Source: Oscillibacter faecalis_A (lineage in GTDB: Bacteria; Bacillota; Clostridia; Oscillospirales; Oscillospiraceae). From it: 64,000 bases of DNA. The DNA lies in NCBI RefSeq assembly GCF_029218125.1, contig NZ_JARFXX010000009.1, positions 1 to 64,000 on the forward strand, given 5' to 3'. Position numbers and translations under genes: made by a program. How positions within the stretch are numbered: the first letter of the stretch is position 1; every line of letters starts with the position of its first letter. The notes under the pieces were generated by a model. It searched no databases and was not told where the DNA came from. It was given only the letters and a program-made list of their open reading frames with translations. Below are positions 1 through 7,771 of the stretch, piece after piece.

Positions 1-119
1 CCCCTTAAGGGGTAGCCCGAGAAAGCAATGCAATCGGCAAATCTTTTCGGGCCCCTTAAGGGGCTTTGTCCGCATAAAGCCCTTATAGGGCTTACTCAAG
101 CCTCCGGCTTAGCCGGAGG
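1..119. repeat. Group of short perfect palindromes
   Basis: Four short inverted repeats lie within 119 bases: CCCCTTAAGGGG at 1-12, GCCCCTTAAGGGGC at 51-64, AAGCCCTTATAGGGCTT at 77-93 and CCTCCGGCTTAGCCGGAGG at 101-119. The last begins ten bases beyond the stop codon of the leftward membrane-protein gene at 129-656, so it could act as its transcription terminator or as an RNA 3' end stabiliser, although no U-run follows. The first two share a 12-base core. Whether this is part of a larger repeat array cannot be seen because the window starts here. Confidence 0.6.
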
Positions 120-128
120 TTTTGACTT

Positions 129-656
129 TCAGGTGGGCCACACGGCCTGCCGCAGCGCCGTGAGGTCATGGGTGCGGAAGAGAAAATACAGCGAGCACAC
201 CGCATCGGCGGTAAAGGCCATGAGGCACAGCCATGTGATGCCCGCCGGAATCCGGCGCTCCAGCAGTTCAAGCAGCGGAGCGACACGGGTCACCGCCGGG
301 ACAGTCAGCAGTCCCCAACTTAAAGAGAAGGGAAGGCAGACCCGGCCCCGGAGATTGCCGGGGAGGCCGGTATAATCCCAGAAGCGGACGCCTAAGAAAG
401 TTTCGCCCCACCAGTGATAGGCGTATTCCACCGCCGTTGTCACCACCGTACCGGAGAGGTACAGCCGCCAGCCGGATAGAAGGGGCAGCGGCAACGTTAG
501 CACCGCCGTGAGGCCGAGGCCGTATACCGGGCAGAGGGGCTCCAGCAAAAGGCAGCGCCGCCGCTGAAAGGGCGAGCGGGTCAGCGCGGCAAAGATTCGC
601 TCCAGCAGCCAGCCCAAAAGGCTGAAAAACCAAAAGCTCCAAAAAAAATCTGCCAT
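129..656 (-). CDS. CmpB-family putative ABC transporter permease (membrane protein)
   Basis: This 175-residue protein is strongly hydrophobic, with about five predicted membrane segments. It carries the conserved features of the family annotated as putative ABC-transporter type IV (PF06541, DUF1113): an N-terminal FSLLGWLLE segment, EPLCPVYGLG near residue 38, and EYAYHWWGE followed by FWDYTGLPGNLRGRVCLPFS around residues 80-112. The biochemical role of this family is not established. The ATG start is preceded by GGAGGG. It is divergent from the uracil-DNA glycosylase gene, and the palindromes at 51-119 follow its stop. No ATPase partner lies beside it in the window. Family assignment is by motif memory; function is unknown. 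Confidence 0.7.
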   Translation of the reverse strand: MADFFWSFWFFSLLGWLLERIFAALTRSPFQRRRCLLLEPLCPVYGLGLTAVLTLPLPLLSGWRLYLSGTVVTTAVEYAYHWWGETFLGVRFWDYTGLPGNLRGRVCLPFSLSWGLLTVPAVTRVAPLLELLERRIPAGITWLCLMAFTADAVCSLYFLFRTHDLTALRQAVWPT

Positions 657-717
657 CTATCGCCCTCCTGTGCTGTGATTTTTTCAGTATGAGCAACGCG
701 GCGGGAGTCTATGCGCC

Positions 718-746
718 TTGCATGGGGCGCTGATTTGTGATACACT
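718..746 (+). promoter_or_regulatory. Sigma-A promoter of the uracil-DNA glycosylase gene
   Basis: TTGCAT at 718-723 and TACACT at 741-746 are separated by exactly 17 bases. The TTG at 718 that opens the longest reading frame is therefore the -35 box, which supports the downstream GTG at 772 as the true start. Confidence 0.65.
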
Positions 747-771
747 CGAAAAAACGAGAGGGGGCAGAGCA

Positions 772-1344
772 GTGGCGGATACTTGGGAAGCGCTGAGGGC
801 GGAATGTGCCGCCTGCCGGGGCTGCGCGCTGGCGGACACCCGGACGAACGTAGTCTTCGGCGATGGAAGCGAAACGGCGGAGATCATGCTCATCGGCGAG
901 GGACCCGGCCAGCACGAGGATGAGCAGGGCGTGCCCTTTGTAGGCAGGGCGGGACAGCTTTTGGACGATATGCTGGAGATCATCCATCTGGACCGGACAA
1001 AGGTCTACATTGCCAACGTGGTCAAGTGCCGCCCGCCTCAGAACCGGGACCCGCTGAACGTGGAGCAGGACGCCTGCATCGGCTATCTGCGGCGGCAGGC
1101 GGCGCTGGTGCAGCCGAAGATCATCGTGTGCCTCGGGCGCATTGCGGCAAAGGTCATCATCAAGGAGGACTTTAAGATCACGCAGGAGCACGGACAGTGG
1201 TTCCAGCGGGGCGGCGTTCAGATGACCGCCATTTACCATCCGGCGGCGCTGCTGCGGGATGAGAGCAAGCGGCCGGACACGTTTTTGGATTTAAAGAGCA
1301 TTCAGACCAAGGTTCGGGAGCTGTGTGAGCATACAGAGTGCTGA
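772..1344 (+). CDS. Uracil-DNA glycosylase, type 4 (Fe-S)
   Basis: This 190-residue enzyme should remove uracil from DNA as the first step of base excision repair. Family-4 features are visible: IGEGPGQHEDEQG at about 41-53 (motif 1, usually GEAPG) followed by PFVGRAGQLL, and YHPAALLR near the C-terminus (motif 2 usually HPSAxLR or similar). Cysteines at about 15, 18, 86 and 102 match the 4Fe-4S ligand spacing of this family. The start is GTG at 772, with a GAGGGGG Shine-Dalgarno and a promoter at 718-746. The reading frame is open further upstream to 718, but that part overlaps the promoter. The A-to-G change in motif 1 (GEGPG) is mild. A strong terminator follows at 1346-1382. Confidence 0.92.
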   Translation: MADTWEALRAECAACRGCALADTRTNVVFGDGSETAEIMLIGEGPGQHEDEQGVPFVGRAGQLLDDMLEIIHLDRTKVYIANVVKCRPPQNRDPLNVEQDACIGYLRRQAALVQPKIIVCLGRIAAKVIIKEDFKITQEHGQWFQRGGVQMTAIYHPAALLRDESKRPDTFLDLKSIQTKVRELCEHTEC

Positions 1345-1345
1345 A

Positions 1346-1382
1346 AAACGGAAGCATCGGCGTTGCCGGTGCTTCCGTTTTG
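1346..1382 (+). terminator. Rho-independent terminator after the UDG gene
   Basis: AAAACGGAAGCAYCGGC-type arms flank a short loop; the 3' arm ends in CCGTTTT. The A-run on the left arm also makes it usable from the other strand. Confidence 0.85.
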
Positions 1383-1421
1383 CTCGTGGCTTTAGAATGG
1401 AGAGGCAATCAAGGGTAATGT

Positions 1422-1460
1422 AAAAATCGGAGAACTGCAAAAGCAGCCCTCCGATTTTTA
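1422..1460. terminator. Bidirectional terminator between UDG gene and cysS
   Basis: AAAAATCGGAG at 1422-1432 pairs with CTCCGATTTTT ending at about 1459. It lies downstream of both converging genes and most likely ends the leftward cysS transcript. Confidence 0.75.
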
Positions 1461-1481
1461 TTTGATTAAGAGTGACAGACC

Positions 1482-2930
1482 TCAGACCCGCTTCCAGGAG
1501 GTACCATCCTTAGTGTCGGTGATCTCAATGCCCTGTGCCTTCAGCTCGTCCCGGATACGGTCGGCTTCGGCAAAGTTTTTGGCCTTTTTGGCCTCATAGC
1601 GCTGCAGCACCAGCGCGTCAATGGCGGGGTCGCCCTCGCCGGTGACGGTGTAGCCGCCCTCAGCCTTGGCGCTCTGGGCCTTGGCGTTGGCCTCCCGGAC
1701 AGACGCCGCCTTTTTTAGCAGGGACAGGCTCAGGACGGTATCGAAGCTATCGAGAATGGCCAGCTTCGTGGCGTCATTGGCCTTGGCCTTCAGGGCGTCA
1801 TACAGCGCGGTAACGCCCATGGAGGTGTTCAGATCGTTGCCCACCTGCTGAATGAATTTGTCCTTGTACTCCTGAAGCACGGCGCTGTCCACGCTGCCGT
1901 CCGCCGGGTCCAGAGCGGCGATCTTCGCGATGAGCTTGCTGTACGCCGCAGCGGCGTTATCCAGATTTTCCCAAGAGAACACCAGCGCCTTGCGGTAGTG
2001 GCTCTGGAGGCAGAAGAAACGGTAGGCCAGCGGGTCATAACCCTTTTCCTCCAGCAAAGAGACCGTGAGGAACTCACCCTTGGACTTGCTCATTTTGCCG
2101 TGGCTGGTGTTCAGGTGGGCCACGTGGAACCACTGGGGGCACCAGGGATGGCCCAGATAGCTTTCGGACTGGGCAATCTCGTTGGTGTGGTGGGGGAAGG
2201 CGTTGTCAATGCCGCCGCAGTGGAGGTCAAGGTATTCGCCGTTATACTTCATGGAGATGCCGGAGCACTCAATGTGCCAACCGGGATAGCCCACGCCCCA
2301 CGGGGAGTCCCACTTCAGGGCCTGGTCCTCGAACTTGGACTTGGTGAACCAGAGGACGAAATCGTTTTTGTTCTTTTTGTTGGTGTCCTCCTCCACGCCC
2401 TCACGGACGCCGACAGCCAAGTCCTCCTCGTTGTGGTCATTGAACACATAGTAGCGCTTGAGCTTGCTGGTGTCGAAGTACACGTTGCCGCCGGCAAGGT
2501 AGGCGTAGCCGGTGTCCAGCAGCTTGGTGATGATCTTGATATAGTCATCAATAAGGCCGGTAGCGGGCTGCACGGTGTCCGGCCGCTTGATGTTCAGCTT
2601 GCGGCAGTCGTCAAAGAAGGCGTCGGTGTAGTATTTGGCTACCTCCATGACGGTCTTGTGCTCCCGGTGGGCGCCCTTGAGCATTTTATCCTCGCCCTCG
2701 TCAGCGTCGGAGGTCAGATGGCCTACATCCGTGATGTTCATGACGCGGTTGACGCTGTAGCCGGTGTAGCGCAGGAATTTTTCCAGCACATCCTCCATGA
2801 TGTAGCTGCGGAGATTGCCGATATGGGCGAAGTGATATACCGTGGGGCCGCAGGTGTACATTTCCACGTGGCCGGGGGTGTGGGTGGTAAATTCAGCCTT
2901 TTTGTGGGTAGCGGAGTTGTAGAGATACAT
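1482..2930 (-). CDS. cysS: Cysteinyl-tRNA synthetase
   Basis: This 482-residue cytoplasmic enzyme charges tRNA-Cys. Class I signatures are present: MYTCGPTVYHFAHIGN near residues 24-39, with the zinc-binding Cys27 and the HIGH-like HIGN, then FPHHTNEIAQSE in the middle and GKMSKSKG (the KMSKS loop) at about residue 270. The length is normal for bacterial CysS. The ATG at 2930 was chosen because AAGGATGG lies just before it and residue 1 begins the conserved MYLYNSATHKK segment; an in-frame extension to 2996 runs through the T-box terminator and is not expected to be translated. Expression should be controlled by the T-box leader at 2965-3196. Confidence 0.97.
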   Translation of the reverse strand: MYLYNSATHKKAEFTTHTPGHVEMYTCGPTVYHFAHIGNLRSYIMEDVLEKFLRYTGYSVNRVMNITDVGHLTSDADEGEDKMLKGAHREHKTVMEVAKYYTDAFFDDCRKLNIKRPDTVQPATGLIDDYIKIITKLLDTGYAYLAGGNVYFDTSKLKRYYVFNDHNEEDLAVGVREGVEEDTNKKNKNDFVLWFTKSKFEDQALKWDSPWGVGYPGWHIECSGISMKYNGEYLDLHCGGIDNAFPHHTNEIAQSESYLGHPWCPQWFHVAHLNTSHGKMSKSKGEFLTVSLLEEKGYDPLAYRFFCLQSHYRKALVFSWENLDNAAAAYSKLIAKIAALDPADGSVDSAVLQEYKDKFIQQVGNDLNTSMGVTALYDALKAKANDATKLAILDSFDTVLSLSLLKKAASVREANAKAQSAKAEGGYTVTGEGDPAIDALVLQRYEAKKAKNFAEADRIRDELKAQGIEITDTKDGTSWKRV

Positions 2931-2964
2931 AAATATCCATCCTTTCAGCAATTTCGGACACAGG

Positions 2965-3196
2965 ACGCGAAAACGCCTCCCGTGCCGCTTCGGCACGAGA
3001 GGCGATCAAAAACCGCGGTTCCACTCTCATTTTTCACTCAAAGGCCCGTAACGTGGGCTGGCCGGAGGGCATCTAAAATCCCCCGCGCTCCCGGACGCAC
3101 GTTCCCATGCTCCGCCGCAGGCACGCTTTCAGCCGGTGACGCGCCCTCTCTGACCCTTGGATGCACGGTACTCTTTCCGTTCAACACGCTATTGCA
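2965..3196 (-). promoter_or_regulatory. T-box leader of cysS
   Basis: On the minus strand the leader contains the canonical T-box sequence AGAGTGGAACCGCGG (3013-3027), which pairs with the acceptor end of uncharged tRNA. A terminator hairpin follows at 2974-3004 (GCCTCTCGTGCCG / CGGCACGGGAGGC plus GTTTTC). An AGAGA motif in the upstream stem I (GTCAGAGAGGG) is also visible. A candidate specifier codon TGC (Cys) lies at 3097-3099 in the context GAACGTGCGTC, which agrees with the downstream gene. Family knowledge: uncharged tRNA-Cys would stabilise the antiterminator and switch cysS on. The specifier assignment is inferred; other TGC triplets occur in the leader. Confidence 0.9.
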
Positions 3197-3202
3197 CCTT
3201 GT

Positions 3203-3231
3203 AGGATAGCAGAAAGCGGCGGTACTGTCAA
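3203..3231 (-). promoter_or_regulatory. Sigma-A promoter of the cysS leader
   Basis: Minus-strand TTGACA (3226-3231) and TATCCT (3203-3208) are 17 bases apart, placing the start of the T-box RNA near 3196. Confidence 0.85.
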
Positions 3232-3240
3232 GTCCCTTTC

Positions 3241-4623
3241 TCACAGGCCCAGCAGGGCAGTGGCAAAGCGGAAATAGATGAGCAGGGAGAGGGCATCCAC
3301 AATGGTGGTGATGAAGGGGGAGGCCATCACGGCGGGGTCAAAGCCCAGCTTTTTCGCCAGTAGCGGCAGCATACAGCCCACGATCTTGGCGGCGAATACC
3401 GTGCAGATCAGCGTCAGGCAGATGACAGCGGCCACGGCGACGGTGATGGGATTGTGGAACACCAGCCGGTCCAGCAGCATGAGCTTGACAAAGTTGGCGG
3501 CGGCCAGCGCTGTGCCGCACAGCAGCGCCACCCGGCACTCCTTCCAGACCACCTGAAGAAGATCGGAAAACTCAATATCGCCCAGCGAAATGCCGCGGAT
3601 GACAGTGACGCTGGCCTGCGAGCCGCAGTTGCCGCCGGTGTCCATCAGCATGGGGATATAGGCGGTGAGAATGGTAAAGGCGCTGAGGGCGTCCTCAAAG
3701 CTGGAGATGATCTGGCCGGTGAACGTGGCGGAGATCATCAAAAGCAGAAGCCACGGGATGCGGGATTTAAAGGTCTCAAAGGCACTGGTGCGAAGATAGG
3801 GCTTGTCCGTAGGCAGCATAGCCGCCATCTTCTCCATGTCCTCCGTGGTCTCTTCCTGCAAAACGTCAATGGCGTCATCCACGGTGACAATACCCACGAG
3901 GCGGTTTTCAGTATCCACCACGGGGAGGGCCAGAAAGTCATATTTACTCAGGGCGCGGGCGGTCTCCTCCTGATCGTCCAGCGTCTGAACGCAGACGAAG
4001 TTCCGCTCCATGATGTCCCCAATGACATCGTCCTCCTCCGCCAGCAGCAACGTGCGGATGGAGAGAACGCCGATGAGATGGCGCCCATCGTCAATGACAT
4101 AGCAGACGTTGATGGTCTCCTTGTCCGGGCCAGTGCGGCGGATGCGCTTCAGGGCGTCCTCCACCGTCATGGTGGCCTTCAAATCCACATACTCCGTGGT
4201 CATGATGGAGCCGGTGGAATCCTCGGGGTACTTGAGAATTTCGTTGATGCTCTTTCTTATATCCGGGTCGGAGTGCTTCAGGATACGCTTGACTACGTTG
4301 GCGGGCATTTCCTCCACGATGTCCACGGTATCGTCCAGATACAGCTCGTCCAGAACCTCCTTCAGCTCCGTGTTGGAAAAGCCGCGAATCAAAAGCTCCT
4401 GCTGGTCGCTCTCCAGCTCCACGAACACCTCGGCGGCCTGCTCCTTCGGCAGCAGGCGGAACAGCAGAGGCAGCGTCTTCTCGTCATCCAGATCGTCCGC
4501 CAGAATGGCAATGTCCGCAGGCTCCATGGGGAGCAGGAGGTCCCGCAGCTCCGTATATCGTTTTCGGTTCACCAGATCCTCAATCTTTTCCACCAGTTCC
4601 CCGCGATTTTCCAACTCAAACAT
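3241..4623 (-). CDS. mgtE: Magnesium transporter MgtE
   Basis: This 460-residue inner-membrane Mg2+ channel has the usual family layout and length: an acidic N-terminal MgtE domain of helical repeats (about 1-130, with PADIAILADDLDDE), two CBS domains (about 135-255, ending in GIVTVDDAIDVLQEE), and five membrane helices from about residue 285, including the conserved YIPMLMDTGGNCGSQASVTV pore segment. The cytosolic domains are known to close the pore when Mg2+ is high. The ATG is preceded by AAAGGAGG. An M-box riboswitch lies upstream, so both synthesis and activity should respond to Mg2+. The gene ends just before the cysS promoter. Confidence 0.97.
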   Translation of the reverse strand: MFELENRGELVEKIEDLVNRKRYTELRDLLLPMEPADIAILADDLDDEKTLPLLFRLLPKEQAAEVFVELESDQQELLIRGFSNTELKEVLDELYLDDTVDIVEEMPANVVKRILKHSDPDIRKSINEILKYPEDSTGSIMTTEYVDLKATMTVEDALKRIRRTGPDKETINVCYVIDDGRHLIGVLSIRTLLLAEEDDVIGDIMERNFVCVQTLDDQEETARALSKYDFLALPVVDTENRLVGIVTVDDAIDVLQEETTEDMEKMAAMLPTDKPYLRTSAFETFKSRIPWLLLLMISATFTGQIISSFEDALSAFTILTAYIPMLMDTGGNCGSQASVTVIRGISLGDIEFSDLLQVVWKECRVALLCGTALAAANFVKLMLLDRLVFHNPITVAVAAVICLTLICTVFAAKIVGCMLPLLAKKLGFDPAVMASPFITTIVDALSLLIYFRFATALLGL

Positions 4624-4677
4624 AGCGTGACCTCCTTTCCGGGCGCCGCCCGGTATTTCCGCTCAATGGCGGATGGG

Positions 4678-4927
4678 AAAATAAAAGACTCCGCCGCCCG
4701 GTCCCGGTACGGTGAAGTCCTGCCCTTGGATGCCCCTCGCTCTGCGGAGCGGGCATCCCACCGTTCAAGCTTTAGCTTCACAGGGCGGTGAAATCGCGTT
4801 AGATGATACCTTGAAGTTCGATATCGCCTGTTCAAACCCTCTCATGATGTCTCCATCACTCTGCGGCAGCGATCCATATCCCTGTGGTAGCCTTACCTAC
4901 CGGAATTATGCGGTTGTCATTTCCTAC
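4678..4927 (-). promoter_or_regulatory. M-box (ykoK) magnesium riboswitch of mgtE
   Basis: The minus-strand leader has M-box hallmarks in order: GGTAGGTAAGGCTACC, then ATATGGATCGCTGCCGCAGA, then CCGCCCTGTGAAGC and GTGAAGCTAAAGCTTGAACG. A GC-rich hairpin follows at 4728-4758 (GGATGCCCG / GGGGCATCC). A second hairpin at about 4678-4719 (GACTTCACCG with CGGCGGAGTC, then TTTTATTTT) looks like the regulated terminator. In the family, Mg2+ binding promotes termination so that mgtE is expressed when Mg2+ is scarce. The motif order and the mgtE gene immediately downstream make the call strong; exact aptamer edges are approximate. Confidence 0.88.
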
Positions 4928-4933
4928 TTGATT

Positions 4934-4962
4934 ATAGTATGCCAAAAAAACGGCAATGTCAA
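4934..4962 (-). promoter_or_regulatory. Sigma-A promoter of the mgtE leader
   Basis: Minus-strand TTGACA (4957-4962) and TACTAT (4934-4939) are 17 bases apart, so the M-box RNA should begin near 4927. Confidence 0.85.
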
Positions 4963-5020
4963 CCCATGGCGGCGGATTTTGCAAAGTTTTGACCATTTGA
5001 TGCAAAGAGGGCGAGAATGG

Positions 5021-5053
5021 CGGCGGGACGCGCTTTTTCTGCGCGTCCCGCCG
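5021..5053 (-). terminator. GC-rich hairpin after recG
   Basis: CGGCGGGACGCGC and GCGCGTCCCGCCG are complementary around an A-rich loop, directly after the recG stop codon. There is no U-run, so termination may be weak or Rho-assisted. Confidence 0.6.
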
Positions 5054-5057
5054 GGAA

Positions 5058-7106
5058 TCAGTTCAAGCTGTTTTCACTTTGTCGGAACAGCTTTTGCACC
5101 CGCTCCGCCGTGTCCGGGTGACGGGCAAGGGAGGGGTCATGGGCCAGCAGCTCCTCAGCGGCGGTTTGGGCCTCGGTCAAAAGGCGGGTATCACAGCCGA
5201 TGTCTGCCACCCGCAGCCCCGGCAGGCCGTGCTGCCGAAGGCCGAAGAAGTCGCCGGGGCCGCGGAGCCGCAGGTCCTCCTCGGCAATTTTGAAGCCGTC
5301 GGCGGTTTTCGTCATGGCGCGGAGCCGCTGACGGGTCTCGTCATTTTTGTTGTCGGACACCAGCACGCAGTAGGACTGGTGCTGCCCCCGGCCCACCCGG
5401 CCCCGAAGCTGGTGGAGCTGGCTGAGGCCGAAGCGCTCCGCGTTTTCCACCACCATCAGACTGGCGTTGGGAACGTCCACGCCCACTTCAATGACGGTGG
5501 TGGACACCAAAATATTCGTTTCTCCTGCGGCAAAGGCGGACATTACAGTGTCTTTTTCCCTGGACTTCATTTTGCCGTGGACATAGGCAACCCTTAAATC
5601 CGGGAAAATTTCGGATTGCAGCTTTTGGGCGTATTCCGTCACAGCCTTGCGCTCATCGGGGAGATCATCATTTTCGGATACCATGGGGCAGACGATATAC
5701 ACCTGCCGCCCGGCCTCCACCTGCTTGCGGATAAAGGCGTACAGTCTGGGATAATAGGCGGAGGTAACGGCGTAGGTCTCAATGGGCTTGCGGCCCGGGG
5801 GGAGCTGGTCAATAACGGAAACATCCAGATCACCGTAGAGAATCAGCGCTAGCGTCCGGGGGATGGGCGTGGCGGACATGACTAAGGTGTGGGGGTGCTC
5901 GCCCTTTTCTGCCAGCGCTGTCCGTTGGGCCACGCCGAAGCGGTGCTGCTCGTCCGTTACCACAAGGCCGAGGTTGGCATAGGCCACGCTGCCGGAGATG
6001 AGGGCATGGGTGCCGATGGCAAAGTCCAGCTCGCCGGAGGCAAGCTGTGCCGTAACGGAACGCTTTGTTTTGGCGGGAGTGGAGCCGGTAAGCAGGGCGC
6101 AGCGAAGCCCTAACTGTTCCAGCAGTGGGGCAAGGCCCCGATAGTGCTGCTCCGCCAAAAGCTCTGTAGGGGCCATCAGCGCTGCCTGACGTCCGTTTTT
6201 CACACAGAAATAGACGCAGGCGGCGGCCACCATGGTCTTGCCGGAGCCGACATCCCCCTGACAGAGCCGGTTCATGGGCTTCCCGGCGGTCATGTCGGCA
6301 ATGGCCTCGTCCACGCAGCGGCGCTGGGCACCTGTCAGGATAAAGGGGAGGGCATCATAAAACGGCGCCATATCCACAGGGCGGAACGGCTCCACGGACA
6401 CGGTTTCCCGCCGGAATCGCAGCAGCTTCAGCCCAATGGCGAAGAAGAATAGCTCCTCAAAGGCCAGCCGCCGTCGGGCGATGTCCAGCGCCTCGGGAGA
6501 TTCCGGGAAGTGGATATTCTCATAGGCATAGTTTACCCGACAGAGGCCGTGGGTCTGCCGCACGGAGTCCGGCAGGCAGTCCGGCAGAATGTCGGCGCAT
6601 TCGTCCAAGCCCTGCCGGATGGCCCGGGACAGCAAAAGCTGGCTCACTCCGGCAGTGAGGGGGTAGACCGGCACGATGCGGCCGGTGAACTCCTGGCGGC
6701 CCTCCGGCTCCACCACGGGGCCGGCCATGGTCTTCCGCAGGAGGGAACCCTCGGCCCGGCCGTAGAAAATGTAGGTTTCGCCCACCCGGAGCTGGTTTTT
6801 CAGCCATGACTGATTGAAAAAGGTGACGTCCAGCGCGCCGGTATCGTCCACAGCCCGGACCTTGACTAAGTCCATGCCCTTTCGAATGTGGGATACCTTT
6901 GGCTCCGAGGCGATCATGGCGGCAACGCAGGCGGTCTCGCCGGGAATGAGACTGCTGATGGGCCTTGTCTCCCGGCGGTCTTCATAGCGGCGGGGGAACC
7001 AGCCGATAAGGTCACCCAGCGTGAAAATGCCCAGCTTTCCCAGCGCCTTGGCCTTGGCCTCGCCGATGCCCTTGATATAGCGCACATCGGTATTCAGGTC
7101 CGCCAT
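5058..7106 (-). CDS. recG: ATP-dependent DNA helicase RecG
   Basis: This 682-residue branch-migration helicase processes stalled forks and recombination intermediates. The order is an N-terminal wedge/OB-fold region (about 1-240, with YIKGIGEAKAKALGKLGI near the start), then an SF2 helicase core with Walker A GDVGSGKTM, the DEQHRFG box, SATPIPRTL and the C-terminal motif VHGKMKSREKD, then QLRGRVGRG. The length is typical. The start at 7106 has AAAGGGGGCGGC before it; an in-frame extension to 7220 is unlikely because it lacks conservation with the wedge domain. It stands alone, upstream of the mgtE leader on the same strand. Confidence 0.97.
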   Translation of the reverse strand: MADLNTDVRYIKGIGEAKAKALGKLGIFTLGDLIGWFPRRYEDRRETRPISSLIPGETACVAAMIASEPKVSHIRKGMDLVKVRAVDDTGALDVTFFNQSWLKNQLRVGETYIFYGRAEGSLLRKTMAGPVVEPEGRQEFTGRIVPVYPLTAGVSQLLLSRAIRQGLDECADILPDCLPDSVRQTHGLCRVNYAYENIHFPESPEALDIARRRLAFEELFFFAIGLKLLRFRRETVSVEPFRPVDMAPFYDALPFILTGAQRRCVDEAIADMTAGKPMNRLCQGDVGSGKTMVAAACVYFCVKNGRQAALMAPTELLAEQHYRGLAPLLEQLGLRCALLTGSTPAKTKRSVTAQLASGELDFAIGTHALISGSVAYANLGLVVTDEQHRFGVAQRTALAEKGEHPHTLVMSATPIPRTLALILYGDLDVSVIDQLPPGRKPIETYAVTSAYYPRLYAFIRKQVEAGRQVYIVCPMVSENDDLPDERKAVTEYAQKLQSEIFPDLRVAYVHGKMKSREKDTVMSAFAAGETNILVSTTVIEVGVDVPNASLMVVENAERFGLSQLHQLRGRVGRGQHQSYCVLVSDNKNDETRQRLRAMTKTADGFKIAEEDLRLRGPGDFFGLRQHGLPGLRVADIGCDTRLLTEAQTAAEELLAHDPSLARHPDTAERVQKLFRQSENSLN

Positions 7107-7268
7107 GCTGCCGCCCCCTTTCAGGCAAAATAGAACAAGGCTATTATAAACGGCTGTGGGAGATTTGAAAAGGGAATCCTGCCGAAAAATGGAAAGGAAC
7201 GAAAAATCCGGCCCTGCCAAAATCGGCGGGGCCGGGGAATTTGGGAAACGGCATCTGCGTTTTGATTG

Positions 7269-7760
7269 TTACAGCGCGGTGTTCACATAGTCCACAAAGC
7301 GGTAGGTCAGGCCATTTTCCGTGACCGGCGCTTCAGTGCGCTCCACTGTCCACTCCGGCAGAGCATCTAAATTTGGAAAAAACGTATCGGCGTTTTCAGC
7401 GGCGGCGTCCACGCGGGTGACGCAGGCGCGGCGGCACCGGCCCAGCAGAGCGGTGTAAATGCTGCCGCCGCCGATGAGCCAGACGTCCTCTCCGTCCCCA
7501 GCCAGCCGCAGCGCGTCCTCCGGTGTGTGGACGATCTCACAGCCCTCCCGGGAAAAGTCCGGGTCACGGGTGATGACGATGTTCCGCCGCTTGGGTAAGG
7601 GTCTGCCGCCGGGGAAGGAATCCAGGGTCTTGCGGCCCATGATGACGGTGCCGCCGGTGGTCAGCGCGCGAAAATGCTTCATGTCCCCCGGTAAGGAGAA
7701 CAGCAGATCACCGCTCCGGCCAATGGCCCACTGTTTATCTGTGACAACGATGGCGTTCAT
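7269..7760 (-). CDS. dfrA: Dihydrofolate reductase
   Basis: This 163-residue enzyme reduces dihydrofolate to tetrahydrofolate with NADPH. The N-terminus WAIGRSGDLLFSLPGDMKHF contains the catalytic Asp at position 26, and VIMGRKTLDSFPGGRPLP and VWLIGGGSIYTALL are the NADPH-binding segments. It follows thyA on the same strand with an 11-base gap. The pair is functionally coupled because thymidylate synthase yields the dihydrofolate that this enzyme regenerates. The symbol folA is used for the same enzyme in other species. Confidence 0.96.
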   Translation of the reverse strand: MNAIVVTDKQWAIGRSGDLLFSLPGDMKHFRALTTGGTVIMGRKTLDSFPGGRPLPKRRNIVITRDPDFSREGCEIVHTPEDALRLAGDGEDVWLIGGGSIYTALLGRCRRACVTRVDAAAENADTFFPNLDALPEWTVERTEAPVTENGLTYRFVDYVNTAL

Positions 7761-7771
7761 GGTACGGCTCC

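Noticed and set aside
1..119. CRISPR array
   Set aside because: The palindromes are short and irregularly spaced and have no constant repeat-spacer pattern or cas genes nearby.
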